Numbered from the stretch's first letter, positions 32,206-40,962 are shown. The stretch is 64,000 nucleotides of DNA from Catellatospora coxensis (GCF_016862635.1 NZ_BONI01000031.1:1-64000); one strand, 5' to 3'. Notes: a model not told the origin generated them from the sequence alone. Numbers and translations: made by a program.

Positions 32206-33486
32206 ATGGCTGAGATGACTGTAGACGGGGTGCGGCTGGTCGTGGCAGGTGCCGGACTGCGCGGCATCGGATACGCCCGCCGCGCGGCCGCCACGGGGGC
32301 GGCCCGCGTGGTGGCCGTCGCCGAACCCGACCCCGCCCGGCGTGCGGCCTTCGCCGCCGAGTTCGGGGTGCCCGCCGACCAGGTCTTCACCGACTGGGCC
32401 GAGCTCGCCGCGGCCGGGCCGCTGGGCGACGCCGCGGTGATCGCCACCCAGGACCGCATGCACGCCGACGCGGCCGTGGCCTTCGCCGCGCTGGGATATC
32501 ACATACTCCTGGAAAAGCCGATGGCCACCACCGAGCCCGACGCGCTGCGCATCGCCGCCGCCGTCGAGCAGGCCGGGGTCATGCTCGCCGTCTGCCACGT
32601 GCTGCGCTACACGCCCTACACCCGGGCGCTGAAGGGGCTGCTCGACAGCGGGGCGATCGGCAAGCTGGTCAACGTGCAGCACCTGGAGCCGATCGGGTGG
32701 TGGCACTTCGCGCACTCGTTCGTGCGCGGGCACTGGAACAACTCCGAGACATCCGCGCCGCTGCTGCTGACCAAGTCGTGCCATGACATCGACTGGCTGC
32801 TGTACCTGATCGGCACGGCCCCGAGCCGGGTCAGCTCGTTCGGCGGGCTCGCCCACTTCCGCCCTGAGCAGCGCCCGGCCGAAGCCGCCGACAACTGTCT
32901 GGACTGCCCGCTCGAACGGAGCTGCCCCTACTCCGCGCCCCGGCTCTACCGGTCCTGTCTGGGCGATCCGGCCCGGGAGTTCTGGCCGCTGTCGGCGGTC
33001 ACCACCGACCACACCGAGGCCGGCATCGACGCCGCGCTGCGCACCGGCCCGTACGGGCGCTGCGTCTACGGCAGCGACAACAACGTCGTCGACCACCAGG
33101 TCGTCGCGATGGAGTTCCCCGACGGCACGACCTGCACCTTCACCATGACCGCGTTCACCCCGATGGAGCACCGCCGCACCCGGCTGTTCGGCACCCACGG
33201 CTACGTCGACGGCGACGGCCGCCTGCTGCACGTCACCGACTTCCGCACCGGCGAGCAGCACACCGTCGACACCGGGACCCTCGACGGAGCCAGCGCGGGC
33301 GACGGCCACGGCGGCGGCGACGAGGGCATCATGGACGCCTTCCTCAAGGCCGTGGCCAGCGGCGACGCGTCGGCCCTGCACTCCGACGCGGCCGCGAGCC
33401 TGGCCAGCCACCGCGTCGTCTGGGCCGCCGAACAGGCCCGCACCTCCGGCACAGTCCTCCCGTTCCAGGCCGACGCGAGCAGCTGA
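32206..33486 (+). CDS. Gfo/Idh/MocA-family NAD(P)-dependent sugar oxidoreductase
   Basis: The protein has 426 residues. The N-terminal Rossmann fold (VVAGAGLRGIGYARRA) and the EKPMA motif near residue 103 are diagnostic, followed by the alpha/beta substrate domain. A cysteine cluster CLDCPLERSCPYS near residue 228 may bind a metal, which is seen in only part of the family. There is no signal peptide. It is divergent from the ROK gene and probably acts on imported sugars. Some family members (GH109) are NAD-dependent alpha-N-acetylgalactosaminidases, which would fit the locus, but I cannot show that here. ATG 32215 is an alternative start. Confidence 0.87.
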   Translation: MAEMTVDGVRLVVAGAGLRGIGYARRAAATGAARVVAVAEPDPARRAAFAAEFGVPADQVFTDWAELAAAGPLGDAAVIATQDRMHADAAVAFAALGYHILLEKPMATTEPDALRIAAAVEQAGVMLAVCHVLRYTPYTRALKGLLDSGAIGKLVNVQHLEPIGWWHFAHSFVRGHWNNSETSAPLLLTKSCHDIDWLLYLIGTAPSRVSSFGGLAHFRPEQRPAEAADNCLDCPLERSCPYSAPRLYRSCLGDPAREFWPLSAVTTDHTEAGIDAALRTGPYGRCVYGSDNNVVDHQVVAMEFPDGTTCTFTMTAFTPMEHRRTRLFGTHGYVDGDGRLLHVTDFRTGEQHTVDTGTLDGASAGDGHGGGDEGIMDAFLKAVASGDASALHSDAAASLASHRVVWAAEQARTSGTVLPFQADASS

Positions 33487-33489
33487 CAG

Positions 33490-33522
33490 CGGTCGGGTTC
33501 CGCCTCGCGCGGAACCCGACCG
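33490..33522. terminator. bidirectional terminator between converging sugar genes
   Basis: Perfect 14-bp arms CGGTCGGGTTCCGC (33490-33503) and GCGGAACCCGACCG (33509-33522) enclose a 5-base loop between the oxidoreductase and the second importer operon. Confidence 0.85.
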
Positions 33523-33525
33523 GCC

Positions 33526-34419
33526 CTACCGGCGGGCGCGGGGGCGTGGCAGGTGGGCCGCCATCCGGCCGGACGTGGTCGAGGTGCTGGTGAGCAGGCG
33601 CTGGAAGGCGACGAAGAACAGCAGCACGGGCAGCAGGGACAGCACGCACATCGCGAACATCGGGCCCGGGGCGCTGAGCCCGCCCGCGATCGCGTACTGG
33701 TGCAGCCCGGACGGCGCTGTCGAATCCTCCACCATGGGCAGGTAGACCAGCTGCGGGAAGAAGTCGTTCCAGGTCCAGATGAACGTCAGGATCGCGGTGG
33801 CGGTGATCGCGGGGCGGCTCAGCGGCAGGATCACGTGGCGGAACAGCTGCAGCGGGCTCGCGCCGTCGGTGCGCGCGTACTCGTCGTAGTTCTCCGGCAG
33901 CGACCGCAGGAACTGCACGATGAGGAAGATGAAGAACGAGTCCGTGGCGAGCAGCTTCGGCACGATCAGCGGCAGCGCGGTGTTCAGCCAGCCGAGCTCC
34001 CGGAACAGCATGTACTGCGGCACCATCAGGACGTGCTGCGGCAGCAGCAGCGTGCCGATGACGACGGCGTACCAGAACCGGCGCAGCGGGAACCGCAGCC
34101 TGGCGAAGGCGAACGCGGCCAGCAGGCAGGTGACGACGTTGCCGACCACCGCCCCGGCCGCGACCACGGTGCTGTTGCGGAAGAACGCGCCGAAACCGAC
34201 CCCGTTCACCCCGGACCAGCCGGCGGTGTAGTTCGACCAGGTGAACTCCCGCGGCCACAGGCTCAGGCCGGTCGCCGCCTCACCCGCCGAGCGCAATGAC
34301 GACGCCAGGATCCACAGCAGCGGGTAGAGCAGGACCAGCACCACCGCGACCGTGGCGACGGCGGCGGCGGCGCGGGCGAGACGGCCGGGGCCCGGTGCGG
34401 CGACGGCGGGCGCGGTCAC
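33526..34419 (-). CDS. second ABC sugar importer permease, MalG type
   Basis: The protein has 297 residues and six helices. Its EAA-type loop reads YARTDGASPLQLFRHVILPL, with the first Glu-Ala-Ala changed to EYA. I start at GTG 34419, which overlaps the stop of the partner permease (GTGA, 34416-34419). The open frame upstream of this point is out of phase with real coding. It forms the permease pair of the second importer. Confidence 0.9.
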   Translation of the reverse strand: MTAPAVAAPGPGRLARAAAAVATVAVVLVLLYPLLWILASSLRSAGEAATGLSLWPREFTWSNYTAGWSGVNGVGFGAFFRNSTVVAAGAVVGNVVTCLLAAFAFARLRFPLRRFWYAVVIGTLLLPQHVLMVPQYMLFRELGWLNTALPLIVPKLLATDSFFIFLIVQFLRSLPENYDEYARTDGASPLQLFRHVILPLSRPAITATAILTFIWTWNDFFPQLVYLPMVEDSTAPSGLHQYAIAGGLSAPGPMFAMCVLSLLPVLLFFVAFQRLLTSTSTTSGRMAAHLPRPRARR

Positions 34420-35384
34420 GGCCGGCCTCCCGGGTAGTGGACCCACCAGCGGCTGGTCCAGAAGATCAGCCCGGTCAGCGCCCCCACGGCGACCAGGAAC
34501 ACCCAGGCCATCGCCGAGGCGTAGCCCATCTCCAGGCCGGCGAACCCGCGCAGGTACAGGTACAGCGTGTACGTCAGCGTCGCGTCCTCGGGACCGCCGC
34601 CGCCGTCGCCGAACACGAACGCGGCGGTGAAGCCCTGGAACGCCGCGATCGTCTCCATGACCACGGTGAGCAGGATGACCGGGGACAGCGTGGGCAGCGT
34701 GACGCTGCGCAGGATCCGCCACCGGCTCGCGCCGTCGATACGGGCCGACTCGGCGTAGTCGGCGGGGACCTGCCGCATCGCGGCCAGGTAGATCACCATG
34801 GGTCCGCCGAACTGCCAGGCGGCGAGCAGGATCAGCGTGAACAGCGCCGTGTCCGGCTCGGTGGCCCAGGACCGGTCCGGCACGCCGAACATGCCGAGGA
34901 CCTGGTTGACCGCGCCGCCGCTGCCGAACATGGTGCGCCACGTGATCGCCAGCGCGACGCTGACGCCCAGCAGGGACGGCAGGTAGACCAGCGCCCGCAG
35001 CGTGCCCGCGCCACGGCGGCGGCCGTTGAGCAGCGCCGCGACCGCGAACGCGACGACCAGCTTCAGTGGCACCGATACGGCGACGAACACGACCGTGACC
35101 TGGACCGAGCGCCAGTACCGGGGGTCGGCGGTGAACATCCGCTCGTAGTTGGCCAGGCCGATCCAGTCGAGCTCGCCGGTGATGACGTTGTAGTCGGTGA
35201 AGCTCAGGGCCAGGGAGTACAGGACCGGCGCGACGATGATCGCGGCAAGTCCCGTCAGCCACGGGGTGAGCAGGAGGTAGCCGGCGACGCTCTCCCGGTG
35301 CAGGAGGCTGCGCCGGGGCCTGCGGTGCGGCAGGGGCAGCGGTTTGGTCCAGAGCCGGGCGACGGGCTGTTCAGCGACGGGCAC
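34416..35384 (-). CDS. second ABC sugar importer permease, MalF type
   Basis: This 322-residue membrane protein has about six helices and the loop ESARIDGASRWRILRSVTLP. Sequence and order are those of CUT1 permeases. The preceding gene on the strand encodes a ribose-type binding protein, which normally partners a different permease class, so the match is unusual. Only 10 bp separate it from that gene, supporting a shared transcript. Confidence 0.9.
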   Translation of the reverse strand: MPVAEQPVARLWTKPLPLPHRRPRRSLLHRESVAGYLLLTPWLTGLAAIIVAPVLYSLALSFTDYNVITGELDWIGLANYERMFTADPRYWRSVQVTVVFVAVSVPLKLVVAFAVAALLNGRRRGAGTLRALVYLPSLLGVSVALAITWRTMFGSGGAVNQVLGMFGVPDRSWATEPDTALFTLILLAAWQFGGPMVIYLAAMRQVPADYAESARIDGASRWRILRSVTLPTLSPVILLTVVMETIAAFQGFTAAFVFGDGGGGPEDATLTYTLYLYLRGFAGLEMGYASAMAWVFLVAVGALTGLIFWTSRWWVHYPGGRP

Positions 35385-35394
35385 TGCCTGCTCC

Positions 35395-36435
35395 TCAGAA
35401 TCCGAAGTGGAGGTAGGCGTCGGCGTTGGCCCTGGTGACCGTCTCCGAACTCAGCACGATCTCCTTGGGCACCTCGAACTCGGCCAGATCGGCCAGGCCG
35501 CGCCCCTGCGCGATCAGCCTGGCCAGCAGGATCGCCGACGACGCCATGGACGGGCTGTAGGTGACCGTGGCCTCCAGCACCGTGCCACCGGCCTTGATCG
35601 TCTGCATCGCCTGCCGCGATCCGGCCCCGCCCACCATGAAGAACTCGCCCCGCTTGGCGGTCTCGACGGCGGCCAGCACGCCGACACCCTGATCGTCGTC
35701 GTGGTTCCACAGGGCATGGATGTGCGGCAGGGCCTGCAGCAGGTGGGCGGCCTCGCGCTGGCCGGTGTCGGCCGTGAACCCGGCCGCACGCCGGTTGGCC
35801 ACCGACAGCCCGGCCGCGGCCAGCGTGTCCTTGAACCCGCGGGACCGCTCCTGCGTCAGTTCGAGGAAGTCCAGCCCGGCGATCTCCCCGATGACCGGCC
35901 GGTCCACCTTCCGCGTCGCCAGCCGCGCGATGATGTACCGGGCGGCGGCCACCCCCATGCCGTAGTTGTCGCCCTTGATCTGCAGCCGGAACGCCGCGGG
36001 GTTCGGGAAGGCCCGGTCGAGGTTGACCACCGGCACGCCGGCGCGCATGGCCTCGACCCCGAACCCGTTGAGCTCCTTGCCGTCGTACGGCAGCACGACG
36101 ATCACGTCCGGCCGCTCGGCGATCAGGGTGGACAGCGCCGCGCGCTGGGCTGCGGCGTTCGCGCCCGCGGCGACCATCTTGAACTCGACGTCCGAGAACG
36201 TCCGGGCCTGCCGCCTGGCGTTGTTCGTGATCGCGGCCAGCCAGCCGTGGTCGGCCGCCGGCGCGGAGAAGCCGATCACGACCCGTTTTCCGGGCGCGCC
36301 GTTCAGGCCGACGGCGTCGCCGACGAGTGTCTGCGCCGCCGGTGGACCGTCCCCTCCGGAGCAGCCGGCCAGCAGCGCGGTCGCCCCGAGGGCGACCGTG
36401 CCGGCAAGGACCGTACGACGCGAATGGCCTGCCAT
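35395..36435 (-). CDS. ribose-type periplasmic sugar-binding lipoprotein
   Basis: The protein has 346 residues. From ATG 36435 there is a signal with SRRTVL and a lipobox LLAGC. The mature part is a type I periplasmic binding fold (Peripla_BP_4, RbsB-like): RVVIGFSAPAADHGWLAAI, ERPDVIVVLPYD, AGVPVVNLDRAF and HALWNHDDDQGVGVLAAVE are family hallmarks. RbsB-like proteins usually work with an RbsC permease and RbsA ATPase, yet the genes downstream are MalF/MalG-type permeases. It may bind monosaccharides or short aminosugars. Residues upstream of the ATG in the open frame are not part of the protein. Confidence 0.88.
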   Translation of the reverse strand: MAGHSRRTVLAGTVALGATALLAGCSGGDGPPAAQTLVGDAVGLNGAPGKRVVIGFSAPAADHGWLAAITNNARRQARTFSDVEFKMVAAGANAAAQRAALSTLIAERPDVIVVLPYDGKELNGFGVEAMRAGVPVVNLDRAFPNPAAFRLQIKGDNYGMGVAAARYIIARLATRKVDRPVIGEIAGLDFLELTQERSRGFKDTLAAAGLSVANRRAAGFTADTGQREAAHLLQALPHIHALWNHDDDQGVGVLAAVETAKRGEFFMVGGAGSRQAMQTIKAGGTVLEATVTYSPSMASSAILLARLIAQGRGLADLAEFEVPKEIVLSSETVTRANADAYLHFGF

Positions 36436-36700
36436 GACGGGCTCCGATTCATCAGGATCGAGGCGCCATCGCGGCTGCGCCGACGGCCACGGGGCACCGG
36501 GCCGACCGACCTTGATCAGGTCAGACTCGGCTGGGTGTCGCACACGTTACGAGCTTCCCCACACCGTGTCCATATCTTCTACTGGAAATGTTCGAACTTT
36601 TATATTGATCGACAAAAGTGGGAGCCGGCCTGGGCTGATCTGCCAAGGTCGAATCCCGGGCACGACCGCATTACGCTCTCTCCACCACGAAGGAGGCACC
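36436..36700. promoter_or_regulatory. divergent promoter region upstream of the second importer
   Basis: A 265-bp spacer with an A+T-richer patch around 36590-36625, including the palindrome TTCGAA near 36592-36597. It should hold promoters for the leftward importer and the rightward hypothetical gene. I do not find the ROK-type core here. AAGGAGG at about 36690 is the ribosome site of the next gene. Confidence 0.4.
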
Positions 36701-37195
36701 ATGGAGATGAGTCCGCAGCTGCCCCGACCGCAGCCCCGTCACCCGGTCGCCCCGTACGAGGTTGAGGTGCGGGTCTTGCCGGTGCTGGCCGTCGTGGAGA
36801 CACTCCACAGCCTCGACCAAGCCGAGGGCGAGGCGTGTCTGGCGTGCGGCGCCCGTGGCGTGGATTCCGCCCGACCCCACTACTTGGACACTCTTGTGCC
36901 GGTCGGCCGGGAGCGACGCCGAGGCACCGTGTTCACCGCTCATCGGGAGTGCCTACCATCGTGGCTGGCCCGGTGGTTCCGCGAGGGCGACGAGCTCAAG
37001 ATGGCGCATCTCAACTTCTACCACCTGCGGCAGCAGGTGGCCGACGAACTGCTCGGCGGGCTGGAGCAGCGACTTCGGGAGTACGGCGAACAGCCCGCCG
37101 GGAAACGTCCCAGCCGAGAAGTAGTCGAATGGGAGTGCGCCGTCATCCGTGAAGCCGCGCTGTCCGTGCGGTTCGGCGACCCGGACGAACGCTGA
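36701..37195 (+). CDS. hypothetical protein with a Cys motif
   Basis: This 164-residue protein starts at an ATG behind a strong AAGGAGG. It contains CLACGARG (near residue 46) and FTAHRECLPSWLARWF, so two or three Cys and a His could bind zinc. The C-terminal half is helical and charged. I recognise no family. It is single, with the Nudix gene converging from the right. Confidence 0.6.
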   Translation: MEMSPQLPRPQPRHPVAPYEVEVRVLPVLAVVETLHSLDQAEGEACLACGARGVDSARPHYLDTLVPVGRERRRGTVFTAHRECLPSWLARWFREGDELKMAHLNFYHLRQQVADELLGGLEQRLREYGEQPAGKRPSREVVEWECAVIREAALSVRFGDPDER

Positions 37196-37207
37196 CGGCG
37201 CTCGCAC

Positions 37208-37702
37208 TCAGGCGTCGCGGGCGGCGAAGAAGCGGGCCGCGACGGCGGTGTGCAGGCTGAAAGCCAGCGGGGTGGCGGCCGTGACCAGTTCCCAGCCCGC
37301 CGATTCCGCATTGGCGACCGGCGCGGGCAGGTCGGCGACGTCACGGTGCGGCAGCAGGCCGAACACGAGCAGGGTGCCGTCCGGAGCGCTGAGGGTGTCG
37401 TACAGGCTCACGTCAGCCTCGTCGGCACGGATGCCCGTCTCCTCCCACAGCTCCCGGACCACCGCCGCCTGCCACGACTCGCCCAGATCGATGAACCCGC
37501 CCGGCAGCGCCACCCGGCCCGCCCCGGGCGGGATGATGCGCCGCACGCCGAGCAGCCCGTCGCCGACCGGCAGCACGGCGACGGCGACCGGCACCGGATT
37601 CACGTAACTGATCTGCTCGCATGCCGCACACCGGCGCGGCCAGGCCAGGTCGGGCACGTAAGCGGTGCCGCAGTAGGAGCAGTGCGAGTGACGTTCCGGC
37701 AT
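37208..37702 (-). CDS. Nudix hydrolase with N-terminal zinc ribbon
   Basis: The protein has 164 residues. CSYCG and CAAC form a zinc ribbon in the first 30 residues, followed by a Nudix fold whose box begins GGFIDLGESWQAAVVRE and continues LWEETGI (GX5EX7REUXEEXGU). It hydrolyses a nucleoside diphosphate derivative; the ribbon resembles NADH pyrophosphatase-type or ADP-ribose-acting members. I start at ATG 37702 (MPERHSHC), because upstream codons are out of character. Confidence 0.87.
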   Translation of the reverse strand: MPERHSHCSYCGTAYVPDLAWPRRCAACEQISYVNPVPVAVAVLPVGDGLLGVRRIIPPGAGRVALPGGFIDLGESWQAAVVRELWEETGIRADEADVSLYDTLSAPDGTLLVFGLLPHRDVADLPAPVANAESAGWELVTAATPLAFSLHTAVAARFFAARDA

Positions 37703-37799
37703 GCGCGCAACGCTAGTACGGCCACGCTCGCCGCCACTTGCCGGCTCGACACGCCCATTTGTTGATCTTAGGCGACAAAACATGGCGCAGGTGTAGCAT

Positions 37800-38039
37800 A
37801 TGAACATGACGACGCCCGGCCGCAAGATGAGCATCTACATCCCTGGTGACGTCCTACCCGATGTCGAGGCCGCCGAGAACGCCAGCGCGCTGATCGCCGA
37901 GGCGCTGCGCATGGCCAAACGCCGCAAGCAGCTGCACGAGACCATGCGCCGGGCCGGCTATCTCGTGACCCCCGAAGGCGTGACGAGAATGCGTGACCGG
38001 GTCGCCGCGCTGGACGCCCGGCGGGCGGCCGAGCGGTGA
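37800..38039 (+). CDS. antitoxin-like protein paired with a PIN-domain gene
   Basis: The protein has 79 residues. The N-terminus GRKMSIYIPGDVL has the strand pattern of ribbon-helix-helix antitoxins, and the rest is an Arg/Lys-rich helix. The stop overlaps the start of the PIN-like gene by GTGA (38036-38039), a typical antitoxin-toxin arrangement. Function is inferred from context. Confidence 0.6.
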   Translation: MNMTTPGRKMSIYIPGDVLPDVEAAENASALIAEALRMAKRRKQLHETMRRAGYLVTPEGVTRMRDRVAALDARRAAER

Positions 38040-38446
38040 CGGACGAGCTGTCGGAGCCGTCGATCCGGGTGGTCCTCGACGTCACCGCGCTGACCGCGTA
38101 CGCGCGACTGACCGGCATGGCGGTCAGCGAACTGCTCGCCATGGTCGAGGAGGAGTCCGCCACCAGCCTGGTGGGGGTGCCCGCGGCGCATTTCATGGAG
38201 GCGCACCGGCGGCTCGACCAGGACGAGCGCGAGCGGCTGGTGGACCTGCTCACCCGTGCCGATGCCGTCGTGGTCCTGCTTCCGCTGCTCGGCGTCGACG
38301 CGGTCGAGGCGGCCGGGCTGGGGCACGGGATGGGCCACGCCGTGCTGCTGGCCCGCCGCACCGGGGCTTACCTGGCCACGTACGACGGGGACGAGGCCCG
38401 GCGTCACCTTCCGGACGACGGCGTGCTCGATCTGATGGACAAGTAG
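38036..38446 (+). CDS. PIN-domain toxin-like ribonuclease (VapC-like)
   Basis: This 136-residue protein has PIN-fold features: Asp15 in VVLDVTALTAY, Glu55 in FMEAHRRL and the C-terminal ATYDGD (Asp117/Asp119). The third acidic position, usually Asp in the DAxxAA helix, reads GHGMGHAVLLA, so the active site may be incomplete. Coupling to the upstream antitoxin-like gene supports a VapBC-type system. A perfect hairpin follows. Confidence 0.65.
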   Translation: MTDELSEPSIRVVLDVTALTAYARLTGMAVSELLAMVEEESATSLVGVPAAHFMEAHRRLDQDERERLVDLLTRADAVVVLLPLLGVDAVEAAGLGHGMGHAVLLARRTGAYLATYDGDEARRHLPDDGVLDLMDK

Positions 38447-38447
38447 T

Positions 38448-38476
38448 CAGCCCGTCTCCCCCAGGGAGACGGGCTG
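38448..38476. terminator. terminator after the toxin-antitoxin pair
   Basis: Perfect 13-bp arms CAGCCCGTCTCCC (38448-38460) and GGGAGACGGGCTG (38464-38476) with a 3-base loop. It lies between converging genes. Confidence 0.85.
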
Positions 38477-38496
38477 TATCACGGTGTGCGCCGAAG

Positions 38497-40962
38497 TCAC
38501 CCGGCCAGTACCGCCGCGAGTCCGCGTGCCTCGGTGACCAGCCTGCTAGCACCGCCGCGAGCCGCGACCGCGTCGACCTCCGCGATCGGACCGCGTACGC
38601 CCAGGGCACGCGCGCAGCGGGCGGCGACCTCGACCACGTCGGCGACGCCCTGCTGCGGCTCGGCGCGCAGCAGGGCGGGCAACGCGGCGCGGCACAGTTC
38701 CCACACGCCGGCCACCGCACCGGCACGCGCGGCGTCGTCGAGGGTCACCGCCGCCCGTTTGACCTTCACCAGTCCGTTCGAGCCGAGCCAGCCGAACTCC
38801 CCGCCGACCGCGGCACGGTCCAGAGCCGCGTCGAAGCCGACGAGGGCGTCGACGGCCGCGACCCGGTCGGACGTGTGTGCGGCCGCCAGCGCGTACGCGA
38901 CGGCCAGCGTCACCGCGGGTCCGACCGGTCCGCTCGTCTCGGCGAGCATCGGCAGCAGCATCGCCCCGCCGCGACCCGAACCGCCGTCGGCGCTCGCCGC
39001 GATGCTCGGCAGCAGCCAGGCGGCGGCCGCCTCACGATGCGAAGGCAGCATCGCCGCCCACGTGGCCGGGTCGCCCGGTGACCGGTAGCCCGCACGCTGG
39101 GGCGGGGTGAGCGTGAACAGCTTGCGTTCGATCGGGCCGGCGTCGTCCGGCGGGGTCAGCGACACCACGGCACGGGCGGCCGGGCCGGTCCCCCACACAC
39201 TCACGGTCTGCACCTGGCGGCGGGTGACCGGGTCGGGTTGGCCGCGGCGCAGGCGCCGCGCGAAGGCGAGCCCGGCCGGTGAGCGCAGCCGCTCGGCCGC
39301 GGCGATCGTGGCCGGGTCGATGTCGCGGGGCAGTCGCAGCAGCGCCTGGGCCAGGTCGGCAGGCCACGGCTCGTGACCCGTCTGCTCGTAGCGGGCCAGC
39401 CGGTCGGCCAGCGCGGCCGGGTCGAGGTGCCCGTTGGCCTCGGTCGGTGTGGCCAGCAGGACGGGCACCGGTGCGGCCGGGCCGTGTACGGCGATCTCGG
39501 CGAGCCGGTGCTGCAGCAGCCAGGTCGGGTCGAAGTCGCCGTGCGGGTGCAGCGGTGCCAGCGGGCCGCCGGTCTGCATACGGCGCTGCACGTCGGCGAC
39601 CGCGGGCCGGGCCTCGTCGACGAGGTCGGGCGAACCGGCGAGCATGGCCAGCGCGCACCAGGTCAGGGCCTGTTCCACGGGCGGGTCGAAGCGCGTCTGG
39701 TCGCGGTGGCGCGCGACGACCGGGCTGAGCGCCGCCGCGGCGGCCGAGCGGTCCGCGGCCGCCAGTGTCACCAGGCCTGCGAGCACTCGTTCCAGGGTCG
39801 CCGGGGATCGGTCGCCGTGCAGCAGCGCGGCGGTCTCCTCGGCGAGTTCGGCGATCGTGTCGATCCGGTGCAGCGCGGCGACCTGCGGGGTGGGTGCCGG
39901 GTGCGGCTGTAACGGCTGCTCGGTGGTCGCCGGCGCTTCGAGCAGCGCCAGCAGTTGGGCGCGGTCGGCCGGGCGGCGGCGGGCGGCGGCTCGCAGCCAT
40001 ACCTGCTGGGCTTGTCGCAGTTTCTTCTCGTCCCGGGCGAGCATGGTCGCGGAGACCTCGCGCAGGGTGTCCAGGTCGAGCAGACCGGCCTCGTCGGCTG
40101 TGGACAGGGCGCGCTGGGCCAGGCCCGCGACGGTGCCGTGCGGCGAGTGCAGCAGCGAGAGGTAGTCGGTGAGCCCGGCGGCGAGATCGCCGGGCTCCGC
40201 AGGGACCGAATCATGCAGGCGTACAAAGGGACGGACCGCGCCCGCCGAGCCGCCGAGCAGCAGCCGGGTCCGGCAGCCCGACCGCACGACGACGGCAGCC
40301 GCCGGATCGGCGGTGGCGAGACGGCTCAGCGCGTTCTCGGTCCGGTCGCGGCCACGGGGCCTGGCCAGCGATTCGCCGAACGCGTCGTGCTGGAGCACCA
40401 GCGGCAGCAACACCGCCCGGTGCGGGCCGTCCACCAGTGCCTGCTCCCAGTCCTTGTCGCGCAGCACGTCCCACCACCAGCCCATCGCGAACGACGGGTC
40501 GGCCGGTGTCGGCAGCCCGGCCTCCCGCACGAGCGTGTCGGCCAACCGCCACTCGCCCCAGGGCCGCACGTCCAGCCCGGCCACCACACCGGCGGCGAGT
40601 TCGGGCAGCCAGGACAGCGCGCGCGGGCGCAGGACCGCGACGGCGTGCTCCGGCGACAGCATGTACGAACTGTCCCGCCACGCCTTGTGGGCGAAGACCG
40701 CGGCCGTGGCACGACGCGCGTCGGGCGCGCAGCCGAGCCCGGCCAGCGACAGGACCGCCGGTTTGCGGGGATGCCACCACGACGGCTGCCCCTCGTTGCG
40801 GCGCAGGTATGCGCCGAGGTGGCCGAACGCCGCCAGCCGCTGCGCCTCGGTGGCTTCGACCAGCCAGCCGATCACGTCGTCGGGCGAGTTGCGCTCCAAT
40901 GCGGACTCCAGCGCCGCCCAGTCGCCAGGTTCCGGCGCGGCGGCAGGCGTGGTGATCGACAT
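38497..40962 (-). CDS. large helical-repeat protein, possibly DUF6493 family
   Basis: The protein has 821 residues, almost entirely alpha-helical and Ala/Leu-rich, with no signal peptide, membrane segment or catalytic motif that I recognise. Length and composition recall actinobacterial DUF6493-type proteins, but this is from memory only. I start at ATG 40962 (MSITTPAAAPEPGDW); the frame extends further without domain character. Neighbours give no clue to its job. Confidence 0.6.
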   Translation of the reverse strand: MSITTPAAAPEPGDWAALESALERNSPDDVIGWLVEATEAQRLAAFGHLGAYLRRNEGQPSWWHPRKPAVLSLAGLGCAPDARRATAAVFAHKAWRDSSYMLSPEHAVAVLRPRALSWLPELAAGVVAGLDVRPWGEWRLADTLVREAGLPTPADPSFAMGWWWDVLRDKDWEQALVDGPHRAVLLPLVLQHDAFGESLARPRGRDRTENALSRLATADPAAAVVVRSGCRTRLLLGGSAGAVRPFVRLHDSVPAEPGDLAAGLTDYLSLLHSPHGTVAGLAQRALSTADEAGLLDLDTLREVSATMLARDEKKLRQAQQVWLRAAARRRPADRAQLLALLEAPATTEQPLQPHPAPTPQVAALHRIDTIAELAEETAALLHGDRSPATLERVLAGLVTLAAADRSAAAAALSPVVARHRDQTRFDPPVEQALTWCALAMLAGSPDLVDEARPAVADVQRRMQTGGPLAPLHPHGDFDPTWLLQHRLAEIAVHGPAAPVPVLLATPTEANGHLDPAALADRLARYEQTGHEPWPADLAQALLRLPRDIDPATIAAAERLRSPAGLAFARRLRRGQPDPVTRRQVQTVSVWGTGPAARAVVSLTPPDDAGPIERKLFTLTPPQRAGYRSPGDPATWAAMLPSHREAAAAWLLPSIAASADGGSGRGGAMLLPMLAETSGPVGPAVTLAVAYALAAAHTSDRVAAVDALVGFDAALDRAAVGGEFGWLGSNGLVKVKRAAVTLDDAARAGAVAGVWELCRAALPALLRAEPQQGVADVVEVAARCARALGVRGPIAEVDAVAARGGASRLVTEARGLAAVLAG

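Noticed and set aside
33526-35262. One long protein joining the second MalG-type permease to an N-terminal extension
   Set aside because: The extension lies out of frame over the MalF-type gene and is Arg/Pro-rich. The real start is GTG 34419, coupled by GTGA.
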